A DNA stretch of 19,783 bases from an uncultured Bacteroidales bacterium (GTDB lineage: Bacteria > Bacteroidota > Bacteroidia > Bacteroidales > UBA932), in NCBI GenBank assembly GCA_905235615.1, contig CAJOMB010000028.1, positions 1 to 19,783 of the forward strand, given 5' to 3'. Shown piece after piece: positions 7,279 through 15,071 of the stretch. The notes beneath the pieces are model-generated. The model was not told where the DNA came from and made no database searches. It saw only the letters and a list, made by a program, of their open reading frames with translations. Position 1 is the stretch's first letter. The number at the start of each line of letters is the position of its first letter. Position numbers and translations under genes: made by a program.

Positions 7279-7683
7279 TTATCTTGGTAAATTTCTGAAT
7301 GTTAATGCTTTGTTATTCCAGGAGGACTCGGAGCGGACAATGGTGATAAAGCCGGGCTCCACGTCATGGACGGTGTCGCTCAGGTACAGGTGTACGGCGG
7401 TGGCAATGGCGGCGTATTCGTCACCGGAGCATTCCATGTCTATTGCCAGGGCGATGGCTGCGGCCACCTCGGCATTGGCCGATGCCTTCTTCCCGGGCTT
7501 GCGAGGGAGCTTGATCTTTCCGGAGAAAAGGCTGCCGGAGAAGGTGTAGATGAAGTACAGCACGATGAGGGCGGCAAACACCACCGTGACGCTGATCAGA
7601 GTCAGCGTCCAGCCGTGCGGGTCTGTCTGCATCATGCGGTCTCCTCCCGCCGTGAGGGCGAAATTAAAGAGGTAGGTTGTCAT
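7279..7683 (-). CDS. oadG: OadG-family small membrane subunit of the decarboxylase
   Basis: Accessory subunit thought to anchor or assemble the Na+-pumping decarboxylase. The 134-residue protein has one membrane helix at about residues 25-48 (WTLTLISVTVVFAALIVLYF), then a short basic segment (GKIKLPRKPGKK). The soluble tail contains AAIATAVHLYL and VHDVEPGFITI and ends SSWNNKALTFRNLPR, all characteristic of Bacteroidota OadG homologues. The start codon lies inside the end of mmdA (20-base overlap), implying coupled translation. A second start at M17 is possible but would trim the N-terminus without removing the helix. Between it and the next gene is an inverted repeat instead of the usual tight junction. 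Confidence 0.88.
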   Translation of the reverse strand: MTTYLFNFALTAGGDRMMQTDPHGWTLTLISVTVVFAALIVLYFIYTFSGSLFSGKIKLPRKPGKKASANAEVAAAIALAIDMECSGDEYAAIATAVHLYLSDTVHDVEPGFITIVRSESSWNNKALTFRNLPR

Positions 7684-9220
7684 GTTTCTTGGCGGGGATT
7701 TCTTGGTGTTTTCCCTCTAACTGGGCCAGGGCGCGGATCACGCGGAAACGCGTGTTCCGGGGCTCGATGATATCGTCGATATAGCCCTTCTGGGCCGCCT
7801 GGTAGGGGTTGGAAAAAAGTTCTTCGTACGCTTTCTTTTTCTCGTCAAAGATGGCCTGGGCATGTTCAGGGTCTTCCTTCATCTCCTTGGCGTAGAGCAC
7901 GTTCACGGCTCCGTCGGCCCCCATCACGGCAATCTGGGCCGATGGCCAGGCGTAGTTGATGTCTCCGCGGAGCTGCTTGCAGCTCATCACGATATGGGCG
8001 CCGCCGTAGCCTTTGCGGAGGGTGACCGTCACCTTGGGGACGGTAGCTTCTCCGTAGGCATACAGGAGCTTGGCGCCGTTGGTGATGATGGCGCCGTACT
8101 CCTGCTGGGTGCCGGGCAGGAAGCCGGGCACGTCCACCAGAGTGACCAGCGGGATATTGAAGGCGTCGCAGAAGCGCACGAAACGGGCGGCCTTGCGGCT
8201 GGCATTGATGTCCAGCACACCGGCCAGGACGGCGGGCTGGTTGGCCACCACGCCTACGCTCTGTCCGCCCATGCGGGCAAAGCCCACGATGATGTTCTTG
8301 GCAAAGTCCTTGTGAACTTCGAGGAATTTGCCCTCATCCACGATGGCGTTTATGACGGCATACATGTCGTAGGCCTTGTTGGGATTGTCCGGGATAAGGC
8401 TGTTCAGGCTGTCTTCCACGCGGCCCACGGGGTCTGCGGTCTCCCGGAAGGGAGCGCACTCGCGGTTGTTCCGGGGAAGGTAGCTCAAGAGCTCCTTGAT
8501 GGTGCCGATGGCTTCTTCCTCCGTGTCGGCGGCAAAGTGGGCCACACCGCTCTTGGAGGCATGGACGGAGGCACCGCCCAGGTCTTCCTGGCTCACCTCT
8601 TCTCCGGTGACGCTCTTCACCACGGCCGGGCCGGTGAGGAACATGTAGGAGGTATTCCTGACCATGAGGGTGAAGTCCGTGAGGGCGGGGGAATAGACCG
8701 CGCCGCCGGCACAGGGGCCCATGATGCAGCTGATCTGGGGCACTACGCCGCTGCTGAGGATGTTGCGCTCGAAGATTTCTCCGTAACCGGCCAGGGCGTC
8801 GATTCCTTCCTGGATGCGGGCTCCGCCGGAGTCATTCAGGCCAATACAGGGAGCCCCGTTTCGAAGGGCCATCTCCTGCACCTTGCAAATCTTTTCGCTC
8901 ATGGTCTTGGAGAGGGAACCTCCGCTTACCGTGAAATCCTGCGCGAAGACATAGACCAATCGGCCGTCTATGGTGCCGCAGCCGGTGACTACGCCGTCTC
9001 CGTCGGGGTGGCTCTTTTCCATCCCGAAGTGGGTGCAGCGGTGCTGTACAAACATGTCGTATTCTTCAAAGCTGCCGGGATCCAGCAGGAGTTCCAGCCT
9101 TTCGCGGGCGGTTTTCTTGCCTTTGGCATGCTGGGCCTCGATGCGCTTCTGCCCGCCGCCCAGACGGGCCGTGGAACGCCTCTGAACCAGTTTCTGTACG
9201 TTTTCGCTCTGTAAACTCAT
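7664..9220 (-). CDS. mmdA: Methylmalonyl-CoA decarboxylase alpha subunit (carboxyltransferase)
   Basis: Transfers the carboxyl group of (S)-methylmalonyl-CoA to biotin, yielding propionyl-CoA, in the cytoplasm. The 518-residue product has the two crotonase-like halves of acyl-CoA carboxyltransferases. The first carries SGGARIQEG (131-139) and GPCAGGAVYSPA (168-179), which form the oxyanion hole and CoA site. The second has LVDVPGFLPGTQQEYGAI (361-378) and GYGGAHIVM (404-412). Length and motifs match the MmdA/PccB family. The presence of oadG, a separate biotin protein and oadB directly downstream argues for the Na+-coupled decarboxylase rather than an ATP-dependent propionyl-CoA carboxylase, for which no biotin carboxylase gene is seen. 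The start is one base after the stop of trkA. Confidence 0.95.
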   Translation of the reverse strand: MSLQSENVQKLVQRRSTARLGGGQKRIEAQHAKGKKTARERLELLLDPGSFEEYDMFVQHRCTHFGMEKSHPDGDGVVTGCGTIDGRLVYVFAQDFTVSGGSLSKTMSEKICKVQEMALRNGAPCIGLNDSGGARIQEGIDALAGYGEIFERNILSSGVVPQISCIMGPCAGGAVYSPALTDFTLMVRNTSYMFLTGPAVVKSVTGEEVSQEDLGGASVHASKSGVAHFAADTEEEAIGTIKELLSYLPRNNRECAPFRETADPVGRVEDSLNSLIPDNPNKAYDMYAVINAIVDEGKFLEVHKDFAKNIIVGFARMGGQSVGVVANQPAVLAGVLDINASRKAARFVRFCDAFNIPLVTLVDVPGFLPGTQQEYGAIITNGAKLLYAYGEATVPKVTVTLRKGYGGAHIVMSCKQLRGDINYAWPSAQIAVMGADGAVNVLYAKEMKEDPEHAQAIFDEKKKAYEELFSNPYQAAQKGYIDDIIEPRNTRFRVIRALAQLEGKHQEIPAKKHDNLPL

Positions 9221-9221
9221 A

Positions 9222-10589
9222 TTATTTGAACATTTTATCTACTTCCTTCACCGCGTCGGGCAGGGCAAACACCGCCACGCGGTCGTAGGCCTCTATGCGC
9301 GTATGGCCCACGGCAATAAAACTGTCTCCACCCCGGATGACGCCGCCGATGATGGCGTTGGCCGGGAAGTTTATATCCTTGAGAATATCCTTGGTGATGC
9401 GGGAACCCGGTGCCGCCGTGTATTCCAGCACCTCGGCATCCGTTCCGCTGATGTAACGTACGGAGCGCACTTTGTCCGAAAGGGTGAACTTGAAGATGCG
9501 GCCGGCGGTGATGAGTTTCTTGTTCACCACGCTGTCCACGCCCATCTCTTCCGCCAGGCGGATGTAGTCCAGGTTCTCCACCTGGGCAATCACGCGCGGA
9601 ACGCCCATTTTCTTGGCCACCACGCAGGTGAGGATGTTCAACTCGTCATTGCCGGTGACGGCCAGAACGGCCTGGTAGCCCTTGATCTCCTCTTCCAAAA
9701 GGAAGTCCGAGTCCCGGGCGTCTCCGCAGGTGACGTTCACCTCGCTGGGAAGGGCGGCCGACAGGGTGAGGCAGCGCTTGGGGTCTATTTCCACCAGTTT
9801 CACCTCGTCCACCTTCTGGGCGGCCAGGCGGCCGGCCACCATCACGCCAATCTCGCTTCCTCCCAGGATCATGACGCGGTGGATGTCCACCTGGTCTTTC
9901 CCGATGAATTTGATGAGGGCGGGCAGGGAATGGCGGCTGCTGATGATATACAGGTAGTCGTAGTCCTTGAAACCGGTGTCGAACTTGGGAATGAGGGTGG
10001 TTCCCGAGCGGGAGATGGCCACGATGCGGAAGTCCGCATCGGCCTGGATCTGTTTGACGGCACGGGAGAACTCGGCCACGTTCATGTCCAGGAGGGGAGA
10101 GTCTTCCTCCAGCTTGAACACGGCCAGCTGCAGCTTTCCGCGGGCGAAGTCCAGCGAATCGGTGGCGGCCGTATGGCTCAGGAGCTGCAGGATTTCGTCG
10201 CTGGCGCTCTTTTCCGGATAGAAGATCAGGTCCAGTCCCATGTCCTTGAAAAGGAGCTTGTTCTCGGGGGAGAGGTAGTCTTCGTTGTCAATGCGGGCAA
10301 TCACCCGCTTGGCGCCCAGTTTCTTGGCCAGCAGGGCGCTCACGATGTTCACGCTCTGGTTCTTGAAGGGATTCACGGCGATAAAGAGGTCTGCATGGTC
10401 GCAGCCGGCCTCCTTCATCAGGGGAATGGAGCTGAGAGGGCCCTGGAGGGTGGTTACATCGGCCGATGTGGAAAGGATGCGGATGCGCTCGGCATCGTTG
10501 TCGATGATGGTGACCTCGCTTCCGTCGGCACTCAGCATCTTGGCCAAGTGCGTCCCAACCTGTCCGGCGCCTTCGATGATAATCTTCAT
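9222..10589 (-). CDS. trkA: Trk potassium uptake regulatory protein TrkA
   Basis: Cytoplasmic, NAD(H)-binding gating subunit of Trk/Ktr K+ channels. The 455-residue protein has the doubled architecture of TrkA: a first RCK_N Rossmann domain with GAGQVG (7-12) and the acidic IIDND (28-32), an RCK_C domain (about 150-225), a second RCK_N with GGSEIG (243-248) and LVEID (265-269), and a final RCK_C (about 370-450). The first GxGxxG is intact; in the second the middle glycine is replaced by Glu or Ser, as is common for the weaker site. The membrane partner TrkH is not in the window. It precedes mmdA by one base, so K+ regulation and the Na+ decarboxylase are probably co-transcribed. Confidence 0.95.
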   Translation of the reverse strand: MKIIIEGAGQVGTHLAKMLSADGSEVTIIDNDAERIRILSTSADVTTLQGPLSSIPLMKEAGCDHADLFIAVNPFKNQSVNIVSALLAKKLGAKRVIARIDNEDYLSPENKLLFKDMGLDLIFYPEKSASDEILQLLSHTAATDSLDFARGKLQLAVFKLEEDSPLLDMNVAEFSRAVKQIQADADFRIVAISRSGTTLIPKFDTGFKDYDYLYIISSRHSLPALIKFIGKDQVDIHRVMILGGSEIGVMVAGRLAAQKVDEVKLVEIDPKRCLTLSAALPSEVNVTCGDARDSDFLLEEEIKGYQAVLAVTGNDELNILTCVVAKKMGVPRVIAQVENLDYIRLAEEMGVDSVVNKKLITAGRIFKFTLSDKVRSVRYISGTDAEVLEYTAAPGSRITKDILKDINFPANAIIGGVIRGGDSFIAVGHTRIEAYDRVAVFALPDAVKEVDKMFK

Positions 10590-10610
10590 AAGACTTTCCC
10601 TTTAATCCTA

Positions 10611-10618
10611 CAAAAATA
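10611..10618 (-). promoter_or_regulatory. Possible internal -7 element before trkA
   Basis: Minus-strand TATTTTTG fits TAnnTTTG and lies 21 bases before the trkA ATG, right after the glycosyltransferase stop. No TTTG is found at the expected -33 distance, so this is a weak candidate for a separate trkA-mmd transcript. Confidence 0.28.
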
Positions 10619-11608
10619 CTATTTTTTTCCGAATAGTCCTACAGGAACTATCCAGCCCGCGTAGAGGCCCTCGGGCCGGGAGGCATGGGGAAGCAGTTCG
10701 CCGGGGCGGCGCAGCTTGCGGTAATCCCGGTGCGCCCGCACCACCGCCATGAAGAAGGCCCCCTGTCCTTTGCAGAGGTAAACCAGGGCCGACAGGCCGT
10801 CTAAGCACATCCGGACCCAGATCCTCAGGCGGGCTTTCCGGCGGGAATGAAGGGTGGAGGGCAAGTTGTTCTCCAGCAGCAGGAGGTTGTTCCGGAAGTT
10901 CAGGAACAGCTTGAAGGGGGACTCGTTGCGGAGGGTTCCGCCGCCGATATGATAAACGGCCGATGCGGGCACCACCGTCACTTTCCAGCCCCGGAGCTGC
11001 ATCCTCCAGCAAAGGTCTATCTCTTCCATGTGGGCGAAGAAACGATTGTCCAAGCCGCCCAGTTCCTTCCAGAGCCGGGAGCGCACCATGAGGCAGGCGC
11101 CGCTTACCCAGAGCACGTTCTGCGGGCTGTCGTACTGCCCCTCGTCCTTCTCCACCTTCTGCAGGATGCGTCCCCGGCAGAAGGGATAACCGTAGCGGTC
11201 CAGGAGGCCTCCGGCGGCGCCGGCGTATTCAAAGGTGTCCCGCTGCTGCCAGGAAAGGAGCTTGGGACCGCAGGCCCCGCAGTCCGGATGGCTGTCCATC
11301 CAGTCCGTGAGGGGCTTCAGCCAGCCTTCCGGCACTTCGATGTCGCTGTTGATGAGGACATAATAATCGGCCTCAATCTTCTCCAAGGCGCGGTTGTAGC
11401 CTCCGGTGAAGCCGTAATTCTTCTCCAAGCGGATCAGCGGCACCTGCGGGAAATGAGTCTGGAGGAAGGCTACGGAATCATCGGCCGATGCATTGTCCGC
11501 CACAAAAACCTTCGCATCCTGTCCTTGGCAGGAGGTGAGAAGGCCCGGCAGGAACTGCTCCAGGTAGTTCCGGGTGTTGTAATTCAGTATGACGACGGCG
11601 GTCTTCAT
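10619..11608 (-). CDS. Family 2 glycosyltransferase
   Basis: Cytoplasmic inverting sugar transferase of the GT-A fold, 329 residues. It opens with VVILNYNTRNYLEQFLPGLL (nucleotide-binding strand), then VADNASADDS (36-45) and NYGFTGGYNRAL (64-75). The metal-site motif is NSD at 87-89, where many relatives have NPD or DxD. The acceptor-side motif FAHMEEIDLCWRMQLRG (191-207) supplies the likely catalytic acids. This layout matches rhamnosyltransferase-like and WcaA/WbbL-type enzymes that build cell-surface glycans; the sugar and acceptor cannot be told. There is no obvious membrane anchor, though the region near 275-295 is moderately hydrophobic. It follows tldE after 14 bases. No other polysaccharide genes are nearby, so it is not in a recognisable capsule locus. 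Confidence 0.9.
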   Translation of the reverse strand: MKTAVVILNYNTRNYLEQFLPGLLTSCQGQDAKVFVADNASADDSVAFLQTHFPQVPLIRLEKNYGFTGGYNRALEKIEADYYVLINSDIEVPEGWLKPLTDWMDSHPDCGACGPKLLSWQQRDTFEYAGAAGGLLDRYGYPFCRGRILQKVEKDEGQYDSPQNVLWVSGACLMVRSRLWKELGGLDNRFFAHMEEIDLCWRMQLRGWKVTVVPASAVYHIGGGTLRNESPFKLFLNFRNNLLLLENNLPSTLHSRRKARLRIWVRMCLDGLSALVYLCKGQGAFFMAVVRAHRDYRKLRRPGELLPHASRPEGLYAGWIVPVGLFGKK

Positions 11609-11622
11609 TTTTTCCCAAAATG

Positions 11623-12954
11623 TTATGCGCTGAAATCTACGTCCTTAAATGCCAGGGTGGGCACCAGTTTGGACAGGCAGGGACGGGCGTCGGCTGCCGC
11701 TATGAGCAAATGGTTCCACAGGTCGATGAAATTGCCCGTGATGAGCATCTCCCGGATGGGATGCACCCTTTTCCCGCCCCGGATGAGGAAGCCCTCGATG
11801 CCGTAGGAGAAGTTGCCGGTGGACGGAGAAGAATTGCCTCCGTTGAATCCGGTGACCAGGATGCCGTCGCCCACTTTCTGAAGTACTTCTTCCAGGTCTT
11901 TGCAGGCTCCGTAGGGAAGTATGTTCACGCGGGTGGCGTCTTCGATGGTGGGCTCCATCTCCATCTTGGCGGCGATGTAGGTGTTGAGGAAATAGGTCTT
12001 CACCACGCCTTTTTCGATGATGGGCATCTCCCGGGTGGCCACGCCTTCGCTGTCAAACAGGCGGCAGCCGGTGTCTCCTTTGGTACGGGGGCAGTCCAGG
12101 ACGGTGAGCCCTTCCGGGAAGACTTTCCTGCCCAGCGTGTCCTTCAGGAAGGAATTCTTCTGCTGCAGGTTGTAGCCTCCCAAGGCGCTGAGCAGGGGGG
12201 TGACCAGTTTGGAGGCACATTCGGTATCTACGATGAGGGTGTATTTTCCGCTCTTCACTTCCTGCGGTCCTTTCTGGGCCAGGGCCCGCTCATAAGCCGT
12301 CCGGGCGCAGCCTTCTATGGCCAGGTCCTTCAGGCGGGGCGTAGCGTCCCACCAGTAAGAGGAGAAATGCCGCCCCTCGGCATCTTCCACGGTGCTTTCG
12401 TAGCCAATTTCGAAGGAGGTCTCCGTATGGCGGGCATACAGCCCCTGGGAGTCTATGGTAAGGGAGTCAAAGACAGAATCCGAGTACTCTCCCTCCTCCG
12501 AGATAAGTCCTGGCCGGGGCCATGCGATGGAGTGCAGGGCCAGCTCCCGCCGCCGCTCCGGTGTGAGGGTTTCGTACTGCGGGTCGTATAAATCCAGTTC
12601 CTTGCCGCTGAGGGCATCTTGGGCCAGCCTTTCGGGAGCCGGAAGGTCCCGGAAGGAATCCGGCTGGAGCATCTTCACCGTTTCGATGGACGTCCTCACA
12701 AAGGCTTCTATGCCTTCCCGTTCCAGGCGGTTGGAAGAGAAGGCGCCGTACTTGCCGTCGGCAAAGATCTGAAGCTGCAGGCTGCGGTCCAGGGCGTGGG
12801 CCGTCTTGTCCACCTCTCCGTTCAAAAGGCCGATGAGGTTCATCAGGCTCTTGGTAAGCGTGATGCGTACCTTGTCGGCCCCTTGTTGAAGGGCATAATC
12901 CAGGCAGTGCTTCGCCAGGGCTATTTCTTCCGGGGTTAAAACTGCTTTCTCCAT
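11623..12954 (-). CDS. tldE: TldE/PmbA family metalloprotease subunit
   Basis: Partner of TldD; in E. coli the TldD-TldE heterodimer trims peptides such as microcin B17 and degrades unfolded or toxin-antitoxin peptides. TldE itself lacks the zinc motif, and none is seen here. The product is 443 residues from the ATG at 12954 (MEKAVLTPEEI). A TTG 15 bases upstream is in frame but less likely, because the ATG has a strong GGAGGAG at a six-base spacing. Family features include the N-terminal two-layer domain with ALQQGADKVRITLTKS, the mid-protein GKYTLIVDTECASKLVTPLL, and the C-terminal GNSSPSTGNFSYGIEGFLI followed by GGKRVHPIREMLITGNF. It lies one base after tldD. Confidence 0.92.
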   Translation of the reverse strand: MEKAVLTPEEIALAKHCLDYALQQGADKVRITLTKSLMNLIGLLNGEVDKTAHALDRSLQLQIFADGKYGAFSSNRLEREGIEAFVRTSIETVKMLQPDSFRDLPAPERLAQDALSGKELDLYDPQYETLTPERRRELALHSIAWPRPGLISEEGEYSDSVFDSLTIDSQGLYARHTETSFEIGYESTVEDAEGRHFSSYWWDATPRLKDLAIEGCARTAYERALAQKGPQEVKSGKYTLIVDTECASKLVTPLLSALGGYNLQQKNSFLKDTLGRKVFPEGLTVLDCPRTKGDTGCRLFDSEGVATREMPIIEKGVVKTYFLNTYIAAKMEMEPTIEDATRVNILPYGACKDLEEVLQKVGDGILVTGFNGGNSSPSTGNFSYGIEGFLIRGGKRVHPIREMLITGNFIDLWNHLLIAAADARPCLSKLVPTLAFKDVDFSA

Positions 12955-12955
12955 A

Positions 12956-14395
12956 TTATTCTCCTCCAACGGTCAGGTTGCCAATCAGTACGGTGGGAAT
13001 GCCGCAGCTCACGGGGACGGACTGCTCTTTCCCGCAGGTCCAGGCGCCGGGGTCCACGGCCAGGTCGTCGGCCACGCCCCGGATATCGGCCAGGGCGGCG
13101 GGTCCGTTGCCGATGATATTGATATCCTTCACGGGGCGGGTGAGGCGGCCGTTTTCAATGAGATAGCCGGCCTTTACATAGAAGGTGAAGTCTCCTTCTC
13201 CTATCTGCACCTGACCGTTGGAAAATTCATCTACGTAAATGCCCTTGGACACCTCTGCGATAAGGTCCCCAGCCTTGGCCGTTCCGCTTTCCATGTAGGT
13301 GGCCCGCATGCGGGGGAGCGGGGCGTAGCGGAAACTTTCCCTCCGGCCGTTTCCGGTGGGACGCACGCCGTAATGGGCGGCGGAAATGCGGTCGTGGAGG
13401 TAGGAGGTGAGCACCCCGTCCTCCACCATATAGGTCTTTTGTCCGGGAACGCCCTCGTCGTCATAGTTGATGGCGCCGCGGTTGCCTTTCAGGGTTCCGT
13501 CATCGATGATCTGGATGCCGCGGGGGCAGATTTGCTTCCCCATCTTGTCGGCAAAGATGGAAGTCCCCTTGCGGTTGAAATCGGCCTCGAAGGCGTGGCC
13601 CATGGCTTCGTGCAGGAGGATGCCGGATGCACCGGCGCCCATCACCACGGGCATTTGACCGCCCTTGGGCCGGCCGGCGGCAAAACGGTCGTCGATGCCC
13701 TTCACCAGCTCATCGGCCATTTCCCTGATGAGCTTTTCCGAGAGCATCTCCGCCCCGCAGCGGAAGCTCCGGGAGATGGATTTGTTCTCCGTGAGGCCTC
13801 CCTGCTCGAAGACGGCCGACAGGGAGATGCTGCCCATGGGACGGGTGTCCCATTTGAGTTCTCCATGGGAGTTGTACATGAGGATGTCGCTCATCTGGAA
13901 GGCCAGGTTGGCCATCAGTTTGATGATGCGGGTGTCGTCGCGGCCTTTCACTTCGGCCTCCAGCTTCTGGAGGAAGGGGAGGAAGCGGCTCATGGGCGTT
14001 TCCCGCCAGGACTGCTCCACCGGGTAGCGGTCTGCCGCCGGGTTGGGTTCTCCGCGGCTGGGGTTGGGAGTGCCGTAGGGGCTCACGTCGGCCCTTCCCG
14101 AGGCAATCTGGGACGCTGCCTTGGCGCAGGAGAGCATGTCTTCCCAGGCGGTGCTTTCGGAATAGGCGTAACCGGTCTTTTCTCCGCTGAGAACGCGGAC
14201 GCCCAGGCCGAAGTCTATGTGGTTGCCGCCGGAGGTGACGGCTCCATCCCTGAGCAGGAGGCTGCCGTAGGTGGTGTTTTCGAAGTAGAGGTCTGCGTAG
14301 CTGCCGCCGGAGTGGAGGGCTTCCTCCACCAGCTTCTGCATCACAGTTTTATCTACTGCGAAGGTTTTGAAATAATAATCTTTATTCTGAATCAT
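12956..14395 (-). CDS. tldD: TldD family zinc metalloprotease
   Basis: Catalytic subunit of the TldD/TldE peptidase. From the ATG at 14395 it has 479 residues, the usual length. The zinc site is HEAMGHAFE, with H262, E263 and H267 in this numbering, followed by DFNRKGTSIFADKMG as in E. coli TldD. The N-terminal domain shows SYADLYFENT (32-41), the equivalent of the DYADLYFQ signature, and the C-terminal domain ends with VSCGIPTVLIGNLTVGGE. A further upstream TTG would add nine residues and is less likely, since ATG 14395 places YADLYF at the usual distance. The start overlaps the end of the zeta-like kinase gene by 14 bases. No short precursor-peptide gene for a modified peptide was found nearby, so a general peptidase role is more likely. 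Confidence 0.94.
   Translation of the reverse strand: MIQNKDYYFKTFAVDKTVMQKLVEEALHSGGSYADLYFENTTYGSLLLRDGAVTSGGNHIDFGLGVRVLSGEKTGYAYSESTAWEDMLSCAKAASQIASGRADVSPYGTPNPSRGEPNPAADRYPVEQSWRETPMSRFLPFLQKLEAEVKGRDDTRIIKLMANLAFQMSDILMYNSHGELKWDTRPMGSISLSAVFEQGGLTENKSISRSFRCGAEMLSEKLIREMADELVKGIDDRFAAGRPKGGQMPVVMGAGASGILLHEAMGHAFEADFNRKGTSIFADKMGKQICPRGIQIIDDGTLKGNRGAINYDDEGVPGQKTYMVEDGVLTSYLHDRISAAHYGVRPTGNGRRESFRYAPLPRMRATYMESGTAKAGDLIAEVSKGIYVDEFSNGQVQIGEGDFTFYVKAGYLIENGRLTRPVKDINIIGNGPAALADIRGVADDLAVDPGAWTCGKEQSVPVSCGIPTVLIGNLTVGGE
12961..12967 (-). promoter_or_regulatory. Strong ribosome binding site deciding the tldE start
   Basis: Minus-strand GGAGGAG, formed by the last codons of tldD, lies six bases before the tldE ATG at 12954. 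Most genes in this window have no such motif. It favours the ATG over the in-frame TTG upstream and implies coupled translation of the two protease subunits. Confidence 0.6.
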
Positions 14396-15062
14396 TCTGA
14401 TAAGGAACTCCGTCGTGTGCAAGGGGAGCTTTGGCTATCTCCTTGGCTATGTTTTCCGCCACTTCCCGGATGGGCGTGTTCTCCTCCGTGTCTTCCGACA
14501 CCAAAGCCCTGATTTTGTTGTATTTCTCCATATCGCGGATGATGAGGCCCTTGGAGGAGCCTTCGGCGATGACGGAGAAGGGCGGGGCGGTATTGTCGGC
14601 CAGAATCCACTTGTCGCAGGTTTGCATGTAATTGTAGAAGAGGTAGCTGAGCCCCATGTTGTAGCGGCGGCGGATGGTTTCTTCCGGGATGTCGTGACCG
14701 CCTGCCTTTACGCGGGCTGCCACGCGCTGGACGGCAATGTCCGGGCTGCTGAGCCAGAGGTAGAGGACGGTTACATAATAGCCCATGTTCTGGGCGCTGC
14801 GCGTCATTTTGAGGAGGGAGCGTGTGGCCAGGGTGGTCTCAATGCAGAAATCTTCCCGGCGGTCAAAGAGGTATTTCACCTTCTTGAGCATCAGGCGGCT
14901 GGCCGTGATGTAGGCGCTCTCCGGCGCAAAAGGAGAGAGATGTTTGGCAAATTCATCCGAGTTCACGAACTCGGAGCAGTCCAGCAGCTCCGGGAGGACG
15001 TCGTACGAAGCCGTTGTCTTCCCGGAGCCATTGGGACCGGATATGATATAGAGCCTGGGCAA
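14382..15062 (-). CDS. Zeta-toxin-like P-loop kinase
   Basis: A 226-residue cytoplasmic nucleoside-triphosphate-dependent kinase of the zeta toxin/AAA_33 group. The Walker A motif is GPNGSGKTT (9-17). VNSDEF (33-38) carries the conserved acidic residue D36 and FCIETTL (72-78) a further acid, E75. Arginines follow in QRVAARVKAGGHDIP (112-126) and IRRRYNMG (130-137), matching the lid arginines. The GGHxIPxxxIxRRY form is common in chromosomal, stand-alone members whose function is unknown; some zeta proteins phosphorylate UDP-N-acetylglucosamine. No epsilon-like antitoxin is adjacent. The only usable start is a TTG: an in-frame stop, the TAA of the upstream transporter, lies four codons before it, and the family N-terminus (LYIISGPNGSGKT) follows at once. 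It overlaps tldD at its 3' end. Confidence 0.85.
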   Translation of the reverse strand: MPRLYIISGPNGSGKTTASYDVLPELLDCSEFVNSDEFAKHLSPFAPESAYITASRLMLKKVKYLFDRREDFCIETTLATRSLLKMTRSAQNMGYYVTVLYLWLSSPDIAVQRVAARVKAGGHDIPEETIRRRYNMGLSYLFYNYMQTCDKWILADNTAPPFSVIAEGSSKGLIIRDMEKYNKIRALVSEDTEENTPIREVAENIAKEIAKAPLAHDGVPYQNDSE

Positions 15063-15071
15063 AGGGACATT

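Noticed and set aside
10619..11608. Capsule or O-antigen locus
   Set aside because: Only one glycosyltransferase is present, with no polymerase, flippase or nucleotide-sugar genes around it.
11623..14395. Modified-peptide (RiPP) cluster built around TldD/TldE
   Set aside because: No short precursor gene, cyclodehydratase, radical SAM enzyme or dedicated exporter is present, so the pair is taken as a general peptidase.
14396..14422. Upstream TTG start for TldD
   Set aside because: It adds nine unrelated residues deeper into the kinase gene; ATG 14395 gives the usual distance to YADLYF.
14382..15062. Complete zeta/epsilon toxin-antitoxin module
   Set aside because: No small antitoxin frame lies next to the kinase; both neighbours are clear housekeeping genes that abut or overlap it.
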